From: Methanosarcinaceae archaeon
Lineage (GTDB): Archaea > Halobacteriota > Methanosarcinia > Methanosarcinales > Methanosarcinaceae
Length of the DNA: 10,148 nucleotides
Direction of reading: 5' to 3'
Assembly (NCBI GenBank): GCA_030609665.1
Contig: JAUWBW010000053.1
Location: 1 to 10,148, forward strand
The translations under genes and the position numbers were made by a program. The notes under the pieces were generated by a model. It was given only the letters and a program-made list of their open reading frames with translations. It searched no databases and was not told where the DNA came from. Shown piece after piece: positions 5,125 to 10,148 of the stretch (within the stretch, counting starts at the first letter, position 1; each line of letters opens with the position of its first letter).

Positions 5125-6481
5125 GCATCTTATGCAGTTCGAGTTCTCTTAAAAATGTAGCGGACGAGAACGTGTCACCCAGCCCAACCGTTGCGATAGG
5201 ATCTTCACAAAGGATCGTTGGCAGGATACAAACCATGTATCCCATGTATTCACCGGCAACCCCGCTGTCGTATTGTTTTCCGCGGATGTGTTCCAGCACA
5301 TCTTGTACCTGCCCCTTGCCAAAAACGCTTTCATCCAGAGCAGACGCTTCTGTATCAACAAATTCACGACTCTCAAGTTTTCCGGTCGCCGCAAATGCAG
5401 CCGCACATTTCACACCAAACCCCATTGCTTCAAGTTCCAGAGCAGGATTTGCGATATCCGATTTACAAACACTGAGCACAAACTCCCGCGTGTGTATTAT
5501 CATCCTTTTGACCCCAAACTCTGATGCACATCGGACCGTGGCATCCATTGCCGAACATGCATCCATCTGCAAAATGCACTGTGCAGGTACGCCATGCATG
5601 CCAGAAAGCATTGCAAGTTCATCCTCGTTCATGCCGATACAATCAACATGTTTCGCCAATTTTGAAAACACGGAATAGGCAATATCACTGTTCAAAAAAT
5701 GCCCGAATTCAGCATGTACTCTCAAACTGCCGTTCAATCTTTTCCAAACCTTTACCTGCTCAACAGCCCTGTTGAGTTTTTCGACATATGTAGAACCATC
5801 AGGATACGTTTCCATAAGCATATGGAACCCCGAAAGCAAAACACCATCCATCTCCGGCATGTGGTCAAGAGCATAGTTCTCAAAATCAGGGTTTACAGCA
5901 AGTTCTATATTTGCACTGTCATACGTTGCTATGAAACGGTTCTCCCTTGGTACCGTGACTGTAGTACCATTAAGCAAGAATGTTTCCCCTTTCTTGAAAT
6001 CAAAGACAAAATGCACCAACTCATCGGAGCATTCGGATGCCGGTTCATTGGGCTGTGGCAGCATGACGGACTTCTTTGAAAACAGGGACACTTGTGTTCC
6101 TGAAGGCATCACAACATTCGGAACGACAAGATCGGCTCCCATCTCTGACATGACATTTGCCATAATTCCGGCATTGCCCCCCATTCTTATGATGGATCTG
6201 TCAAAATAACGTTTCTTCAAAAAGTTAAAAACAGACTTTTCATGTATCAACCACTCAGCCCCGCTTCCACTTTGCATACACAGAACAAGTCCTGCAACAA
6301 AATCGGAAACCGAATTCACCACATTCGGCGGATATCTGACCTTTGCATTGATCTCGACAGTGTCCAGTGACCTGACAAGGTCTGATACTTCATCCCCACT
6401 GATACTGTATACCGAATCGATATTAACATTGTATCCGCAGAGTATCTTCATCAAAACATGCTCCTTGTCAGTACTTGCCAT
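5117..6481 (-). CDS. ADP-dependent phosphofructokinase/glucokinase family, second (divergent) paralogue
   Basis: This is a member of the ADP_PFK_GK family (ribokinase fold), which phosphorylates glucose or fructose 6-phosphate with ADP in archaeal glycolysis. Visible motifs are CGYNVNID (15-22), GGNAGIMAN (101-109), VPREN (177-181), HAEF (256-259), the NxxE motif NEDE (285-288) and the catalytic GLGD (433-436, with D436) in DPIATVGLGDTFSS. It is clearly related to the upstream gene, sharing for example DPIATVG and VPRxNR, but is considerably diverged and shorter. The upstream ATG (6481) has no ribosome site. An in-frame ATG at 6451 has AAGGAG nine bases before it and would start the protein at MKILCGYN, close to the family's first strand; I think that shorter 444-residue form is the more likely one. 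Its stop overlaps the start of ogg by 8 nt. It may have a different sugar preference or be a regulatory duplicate; the sequence does not tell. Confidence 0.88.
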   Translation of the reverse strand: MASTDKEHVLMKILCGYNVNIDSVYSISGDEVSDLVRSLDTVEINAKVRYPPNVVNSVSDFVAGLVLCMQSGSGAEWLIHEKSVFNFLKKRYFDRSIIRMGGNAGIMANVMSEMGADLVVPNVVMPSGTQVSLFSKKSVMLPQPNEPASECSDELVHFVFDFKKGETFLLNGTTVTVPRENRFIATYDSANIELAVNPDFENYALDHMPEMDGVLLSGFHMLMETYPDGSTYVEKLNRAVEQVKVWKRLNGSLRVHAEFGHFLNSDIAYSVFSKLAKHVDCIGMNEDELAMLSGMHGVPAQCILQMDACSAMDATVRCASEFGVKRMIIHTREFVLSVCKSDIANPALELEAMGFGVKCAAAFAATGKLESREFVDTEASALDESVFGKGQVQDVLEHIRGKQYDSGVAGEYMGYMVCILPTILCEDPIATVGLGDTFSSATFLRELELHKMHV

Positions 6482-6489
6482 TGATCATT

Positions 6490-7965
6490 TCATGGATATT
6501 TCATCGATTTCATCTTCGCCAACATAGCCACAAAAGCACCCGCAGATATCGCATCTCCAATTCCGACTGTCGCAATTGGATCTTTCACGACTTTCGATGG
6601 GACAACAATAACATCATGGGTAGGGGTACAGATACATCCATCCACAAATTCATCCATTGAGCAAATCCCCCTTCTTACCATGTACTTCCCAAGAATTTCA
6701 AGTTCCTTATATCCGGTTTCTGAAACCGGAACGTTAAGCCCTACTGCAGCGTCATCCAGATGTTCAATGGAACCGCGCGATGCCTGTGCTGCTGCAAGTG
6801 TTGATCCAAATAGCAATGCAGTCCTATGTCCTTCCACATCAAGTGGATGGTCTTTTGATATTACACAGATAAAGAACCCAAGTGAATGAACATGCACCCG
6901 CTCAAGCTTAAGATCATGGAGCAGACGCACTGCACCTTCGTACAATGCTACGATACCATTCTCGCCTTTATTGATCACAGAATATGCGAGTTCCTCGTGT
7001 CCCAGGACATTCAATGCATTTGCGACCTCTACAGTGTCAAGCCCGAGCGAGTGAACATGCCGGCAAACAATATCCTTGAGAAGCGTTTTGCGAATTGTCT
7101 TGTTCTGGATCGACGTGAACTCCACATGTATGCGTATGTCAGGATTTCCTTCCTTGAGCCGTTCTATGACATTGACAGCCCGCTCTACGTATTCATGATA
7201 CGTTGTACCGTCCTCATATTCCTCTCTGATCATTTGGTATCCTGCAAGTATTGCGCCGTCAACATCCTCTTCAAGTTTTGGGATCCGGTCATACAATTCC
7301 CTACTCATGTCGATGCGAATCCATGATGGGCGTGACGATATGATCAAACGGTTGTCCCTCGGGACAACAAAATGCTCTCCCCCGTACTTGACCTCAAGCC
7401 CCCTTGAGAACTCGATTATCCAGTTCACTCTTGGCTTGAACTCTGGATCGTATGCCTGGCGCGGGTGTTTGAGCATCAGCACCCCATCTTCGATTACAGG
7501 ATGCAGCAGGTTTGGGAGGTCTGCAAAATACTCAGCCTGCTCTTTGGAAAGCCATGGAACATAACTAATTACTTTCCTGACACCAAGATGTGCCAGAAGA
7601 TTGGAAATTATTCCTGCCTGACCACCCATGCGGGCATCGTCAAAAACAAGATGATCTGTAAGCCATTCATGAATGTCTGATGTGTATGTCGGGACCTCTG
7701 CAGCTTTGCCGTCACGCATCGCTATGATCAGACGCGATAGGAAATCGGCAGGTGACACGATCTCACGTGGATAATTCACGATCTTTTCCTGAACCTCACC
7801 AAGATCGACAAGTGATAAAAGTTTAGAAACATCTCTTTCGCTTATGTGTTTTATTGCATCAACATTGCTGTTGTATGCCACGAACATCCCCCTTACGTTA
7901 TCCAGTGATTCCTTTATGTCAGAAAACGCTTCATCATAATGCTTTTCCCATTGTTCAAGATGCAT
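6490..7965 (-). CDS. pfkC: ADP-dependent phosphofructokinase/glucokinase family, first paralogue
   Basis: The 491-residue protein has the usual length of archaeal ADP-dependent sugar kinases (about 450-490) and is cytoplasmic. Motifs in order are FVAYNSNVDAI (28-38), GGQAGIISN (114-122), VPRDNR (201-206), HVEFTS (280-285), SLGLDTVE (306-313) and the catalytic loop GIGD (468-471, with D471) in DPIATVGIGDAISAG. The position of the family NxxE motif reads D-T-V-E (310-313), so the glutamate is kept but the asparagine is aspartate. The start ATG has a GGGG stretch about 6-10 nt before it and AT-rich promoter sequence about 50 nt upstream. The second kinase paralogue starts 8 nt after its stop, giving a kinase-kinase-ogg operon. 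ADP-PFK rather than pure glucokinase activity is favoured because methanogens use this family mainly for fructose 6-phosphate, but many of these enzymes are bifunctional. Confidence 0.92.
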   Translation of the reverse strand: MHLEQWEKHYDEAFSDIKESLDNVRGMFVAYNSNVDAIKHISERDVSKLLSLVDLGEVQEKIVNYPREIVSPADFLSRLIIAMRDGKAAEVPTYTSDIHEWLTDHLVFDDARMGGQAGIISNLLAHLGVRKVISYVPWLSKEQAEYFADLPNLLHPVIEDGVLMLKHPRQAYDPEFKPRVNWIIEFSRGLEVKYGGEHFVVPRDNRLIISSRPSWIRIDMSRELYDRIPKLEEDVDGAILAGYQMIREEYEDGTTYHEYVERAVNVIERLKEGNPDIRIHVEFTSIQNKTIRKTLLKDIVCRHVHSLGLDTVEVANALNVLGHEELAYSVINKGENGIVALYEGAVRLLHDLKLERVHVHSLGFFICVISKDHPLDVEGHRTALLFGSTLAAAQASRGSIEHLDDAAVGLNVPVSETGYKELEILGKYMVRRGICSMDEFVDGCICTPTHDVIVVPSKVVKDPIATVGIGDAISAGAFVAMLAKMKSMKYP

Positions 7966-8012
7966 AGATTTCCCCGACCCGACCGATTATGTATTCATAC
8001 AACAATGTCAGG

Positions 8013-8031
8013 CTATATTAATGTTATATTT
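8013..8031 (-). promoter_or_regulatory. Probable TATA region for the sugar kinase-ogg operon
   Basis: The minus strand contains two candidate TATA sequences here, AAATATAA and ATTAATATAG. Either predicts a start near 7990-8000 and a short leader of about 25-40 nt before the ATG at 7965. The whole 83-nt gap between argJ and the kinase is AT-rich, which supports an independent promoter rather than read-through only. Confidence 0.5.
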
Positions 8032-8048
8032 GTGCAATTTTTGTAATA

Positions 8049-9242
8049 CTATGTTGTGTAATCTGCGTTGATCCTGATATAATCATATGTCAGATCACAA
8101 CCCCATGCTGTTGCATTTTGTTCTCCCAGCCCGATGTCAACCATGATGACAATCTCATCCTGCGCCATGATATGTTCCAGTGATCCCGGCACATTAGTTG
8201 ACGAATCCACAATATTTCCGTGTTCGACAAGATTTACAACATCATCACCGCTTGCAAATGCAAGCGATATTTTGTCCTGATCGATATCCGCACCGGAATA
8301 ACCAACTGCCGCAACAACCCGCCCCCAGTTCGGGTCCTTTCCAAACACGGCGGATTTCACAAGCGGCGAGCGCACGATCGCCTTTGCTGCAATACGTGCA
8401 TCGTTTTCTGTTTTTGCGCCCCTGACATGCGCTTCGATCAATTTTGTAGCGCCTTCGCCATCGCGCGCTATCATCTTTGCGAGTTCGGTCATCACCCGGT
8501 CAAGTCCCATCTGGAATTCCTCGACCTGCGGCTCGATCGACGACGCACCTGTTGCTGTCAGAAGCACAATATCATTTGTACTCGTGTCCCCATCCACCAC
8601 GATCATGTTGAAGCTCTTGTCCACCGACCTTTTGAGGCATCCCTCAAGCACATTGGCAGGAAGTGATGCATCTGTGTAGATAAACGAGAGCATTGTGCCC
8701 ATATTCGGTTCGATCATGCCGGACCCTTTCGCAATTCCACCTATCCGCACGCCGCTTTCAAGTTCAACAGCCGATTCTTTATAAACCAGATCAGTGGTCA
8801 TGATCGCGCGTGCTGCCGCATTGCTGCTATCCGGCGTACTGTCGAGTGTTTCTACCACCCCGCAGACGTGTTCGCGGATCCACTCCACATCGAGTTTCCG
8901 GCCTATGACTCCTGTGGATGCCACAGCGACCAATTCTACGGGTACATCCAGTTGTTCGGCAAGGATATGCGCCATTTCCCTGGCATCAGCGATTCCCTGC
9001 TCGCCTGTGAATGCATTTGCGTTTCCGCTGTTTGCAATGACAGCCGCAAGCCTGCCGTTATTTGAAAGGTTCTCCCTTGTAACTATGAGGGGCGCTGCAA
9101 TTACCTTATTACGCGTGAATACCCCTGCTGCGCTGCCTTCTGCTGCGATTATGGCAAGTCCCATCTTCCCGGGTTTTATCCCACTCGCGCGAACACCTTT
9201 GACAGCACATACCCCACCGTCAACCTGTTTCATATTAGCCAC
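8049..9242 (-). CDS. argJ: Bifunctional ornithine/glutamate N-acetyltransferase
   Basis: ArgJ transfers acetyl from N-acetylornithine to glutamate in the cyclic arginine pathway, and bifunctional forms also acetylate glutamate from acetyl-CoA. The protein has the usual length and the hallmark self-cleavage site: KGSGMIEPNMGTML (172-185), with T183 the expected N-terminal nucleophile of the beta chain after autoproteolysis. Other family signatures are VFTRN (41-45), NSGNANAFTG (71-80), ASTGVIG (108-114) and FGKDPNWGR in the C-terminal half. The longest frame starts at a GTG (9242), but that GTG is part of AGGTG, a good archaeal ribosome site for the in-frame ATG at 9233. I therefore prefer the ATG, which gives 394 residues. 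It follows the CBS gene by 12-21 nt and is very probably cotranscribed with it. Whether it is mono- or bifunctional cannot be decided by eye. Confidence 0.96.
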   Translation of the reverse strand: MANMKQVDGGVCAVKGVRASGIKPGKMGLAIIAAEGSAAGVFTRNKVIAAPLIVTRENLSNNGRLAAVIANSGNANAFTGEQGIADAREMAHILAEQLDVPVELVAVASTGVIGRKLDVEWIREHVCGVVETLDSTPDSSNAAARAIMTTDLVYKESAVELESGVRIGGIAKGSGMIEPNMGTMLSFIYTDASLPANVLEGCLKRSVDKSFNMIVVDGDTSTNDIVLLTATGASSIEPQVEEFQMGLDRVMTELAKMIARDGEGATKLIEAHVRGAKTENDARIAAKAIVRSPLVKSAVFGKDPNWGRVVAAVGYSGADIDQDKISLAFASGDDVVNLVEHGNIVDSSTNVPGSLEHIMAQDEIVIMVDIGLGEQNATAWGCDLTYDYIRINADYTT

Positions 9243-9247
9243 CTGAT
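9231..9247 (-). promoter_or_regulatory. Ribosome binding site that decides the argJ start
   Basis: The minus strand reads CAGGTGGCTAATATG. AGGTG matches the archaeal anti-Shine-Dalgarno complement (GGAGGTGATC) and lies 6 nt from the ATG at 9233. This argues against the GTG inside AGGTG being the start codon. Confidence 0.55.
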
Positions 9248-9254
9248 ACTAAAA

Positions 9255-9719
9255 TTAAGCTTCTGCAAGTCCGCGAATAATGTCGCCACGTGTGATGATT
9301 CCGACAAGTGTCTCGCCATCCAATACCGGAAGCCTGTTTACTTTATGTTTTATCATCATCGATGAAGCATCTTCAATTGAACTGTCCGCGGATATTGCAT
9401 ATACCTCAGATTCCATGATATCCCTGATCGGTTTTGAGCCGATGTCTGTAAGCATGTGTTTTGTGTCTTCCCAGTTTATCAGTTCCCGAATTGGTATTTC
9501 TATTACTTCAAACGGGCTTGGCAGCCATAATCCTCCATGCCCGGGCACTTCGAGCAATTTCAATATATCTGCTTCGGTCACGATCCCGACAACCTTGCCC
9601 TCGTCAACGACAGGGAGCCCGCTTATGTTTTGCTCCTTTAGAAGCTGCGCTGCATTGCTGATCTCATCATCCGGTCTGCACGAAATCACATCTGAATTCA
9701 TTACATCTTTTACATTCAT
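9255..9719 (-). CDS. Protein with two CBS domains
   Basis: The 154-residue cytoplasmic protein consists almost only of two CBS motifs. CBS1 covers about residues 1-55 (DVMNSDVISCRPDDEI, GLPVVDEGKVVGIVTEADIL) and CBS2 about 97-154 (IRDIMESEVYAI, RLPVLDGETLVGIITRGDII). A 40-residue linker with LPSPFEVIEIP (66-76) lies between them and is typical of stand-alone archaeal CBS proteins. Such tandem pairs bind adenine nucleotides or S-adenosylmethionine and regulate partner proteins; the partner here is unknown. The start is well supported by AAGGTGA six bases before the ATG. It is the first gene of a unit with argJ, so a role in sensing energy or methyl-donor status for amino-acid synthesis is conceivable but is inference only. 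Two inverted repeats in the leader and promoter may regulate it. Confidence 0.93.
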   Translation of the reverse strand: MNVKDVMNSDVISCRPDDEISNAAQLLKEQNISGLPVVDEGKVVGIVTEADILKLLEVPGHGGLWLPSPFEVIEIPIRELINWEDTKHMLTDIGSKPIRDIMESEVYAISADSSIEDASSMMIKHKVNRLPVLDGETLVGIITRGDIIRGLAEA

Positions 9720-9727
9720 AGCTTCAC

Positions 9728-9738
9728 CTTAGGCTAAG
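9728..9738. repeat. Short inverted repeat overlapping the CBS-gene ribosome site
   Basis: CTTAG and CTAAG flank a single G. On the transcript this can form CUUA-GCC-UAAG, a four-pair stem whose 3' arm includes the first bases of the AAGGUGA ribosome site. It is small and could be chance, but its position would allow it to mask the ribosome site. Confidence 0.35.
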
Positions 9739-9764
9739 CGCGGGCTGGAATAATTGCATCCGTT

Positions 9765-9792
9765 CCACTTGTTTAATAGTTCTGTTAAGTGG
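9765..9792. repeat. Inverted repeat near the CBS-gene transcription start
   Basis: CCACTT (9765-9770) and AAGTGG (9787-9792) are exact reverse complements separated by 16 nt. The minus-strand TATA-like box lies just upstream at 9799-9807, so the repeat covers the expected start of transcription near 9777. This is a plausible operator for a dimeric regulator. Confidence 0.4.
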
Positions 9793-9798
9793 GGTAAG

Positions 9799-9807
9799 TA
9801 TTTATTT
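9799..9807 (-). promoter_or_regulatory. TATA-like box for the CBS-argJ unit
   Basis: The minus strand reads AAATAAATA, a fair TATA element. Spacing predicts a start near 9777 and a leader of about 58 nt, consistent with a gene that uses a ribosome site. Confidence 0.45.
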
Positions 9808-9944
9808 GTTATCTTGGCAGCATTAGGGAACTGGTCTGTAGGCAAAGTGGTTGTTTTAGGTAATTTTTGGGGTTTGAGGAAGGTTATTTGTGCTTTTTTT
9901 CGTGTTATCAATTTTGAAGAAACGAGTAAATGTTTTACCAATAC

Positions 9945-9952
9945 ATTATAAA
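9945..9952 (+). promoter_or_regulatory. TATA box for the aminotransferase gene
   Basis: The box CATTATAAAA is centred about 29-30 nt before the ATG at 9979, again predicting a leaderless transcript. No ribosome site precedes the ATG, which agrees with this. Confidence 0.6.
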
Positions 9953-9978
9953 ACGGCCAGGCATATTATGTAGCAACA

Positions 9979-10148
9979 ATGCTATCCAAAAAAGCCGAGA
10001 ACATACCTCCTTTTCATGTTATGGAAGTGCTTGAAAGAGCACAGGAACTGGAACGTGCAGGGAGGGATATCATACATCTTGAGATTGGCGAACCTGATTT
10101 CCCAACAGCTCAGCATATTTGCGATGCTGCATCCGGCGCGATACAGTC
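9979..10148 (+). CDS. Class I/II PLP-dependent aminotransferase, N-terminal part
   Basis: The frame from ATG at 9979 gives 56 residues and leaves the window open at the right edge. It reads through IPPFHVMEVLERAQELE (9-25), GRDIIHLEIGEPDF (28-41) and PTAQHI. The segment IxLxIGEPDFPTxxHI is the characteristic N-terminal substrate-binding stretch of aspartate/alanine-type aminotransferases of fold type I. The PLP lysine and arginine are outside the window, so the substrate cannot be assigned. The start is supported by a TATA box at leaderless spacing and by an in-frame stop just upstream (9970-9972). It is divergent from the CBS-argJ unit; a shared amino-acid theme is suggestive only. Confidence 0.9.
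   Translation, partial: MLSKKAENIPPFHVMEVLERAQELERAGRDIIHLEIGEPDFPTAQHICDAASGAIQ

Larger units (their letters stand above)
9720..9978. other. Divergent promoter region between CBS gene and aminotransferase
   Basis: The 259-nt spacer contains promoters for both flanking genes, at 9799-9807 (minus) and 9945-9952 (plus). The part between (about 9810-9940) is T-rich on the plus strand, with runs such as tttttt at 9895-9900. Short frames on both strands here lack ribosome sites and recognisable features, so I call none of them. Confidence 0.5.

Noticed and set aside
1..10148. CRISPR arrays, tRNA or rRNA genes, insertion sequences
   Set aside because: No regularly spaced repeats, no cloverleaf or rRNA-like sequence and no transposase motifs were seen on either strand.

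Overview
The window looks archaeal and most like a euryarchaeal methanogen or methane-oxidiser of the Methanosarcinales. The reasons are TATA boxes of the TTTATATA kind about 25-30 nt before several starts, at least three apparently leaderless genes, few bacterial-type ribosome sites (GGTG-type ones where present), ADP-dependent sugar kinases, and an archaeal-style argJ and CBS-domain protein. The order-level placement is inference, since no rRNA or marker gene is present. Almost everything is on the minus strand; only a 119-residue orphan and an aminotransferase at the right edge are on the plus strand.

Layout from left to right: (1) 1-1539, minus: a two-gene surface-polysaccharide unit, wecB (UDP-GlcNAc 2-epimerase) followed 10 nt later by a Wzx-like flippase that runs off the left edge. 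(2) 1540-1834: a divergent promoter region. (3) 1835-2194, plus: a leaderless orphan gene of unknown function. (4) 2195-2652: 458 nt without a convincing gene, holding two adjacent hairpins, a promoter-like box and one copy of a 23-nt repeat. (5) 2653-4065, minus: an AAA_14/DUF4143-type ATPase with its own promoter. (6) 4066-4266: a non-coding gap with the second copy of the 23-nt repeat and a second similar promoter-like box. (7) 4267-7965, minus: a tight operon of two divergent ADP-dependent phosphofructokinase/glucokinase paralogues and an OGG1-type 8-oxoguanine DNA glycosylase (8-nt gap, then 8-nt overlap). (8) 8049-9719, minus: a two-CBS-domain protein and argJ. (9) 9720-9978: a divergent promoter region. 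(10) 9979-10148, plus: the first 56 residues of a class I/II aminotransferase.

Functionally the window is mostly housekeeping: activated amino-sugar supply and export, sugar phosphorylation with ADP, oxidised-base repair, and arginine biosynthesis next to an energy- or ligand-sensing CBS protein and an aminotransferase. The accessory-looking part is about 1.8-4.27 kb, where the orphan gene and the ATPase sit among AT-rich non-coding DNA with repeats. The most interesting signals are the direct repeats bracketing the ATPase gene, the double hairpin and possible small transcript at 2271-2591, the tandem sugar kinases with differing metal/nucleotide motifs, and the changed opposite-base pocket of the glycosylase. 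I do not see a clear-cut novel multi-gene system.
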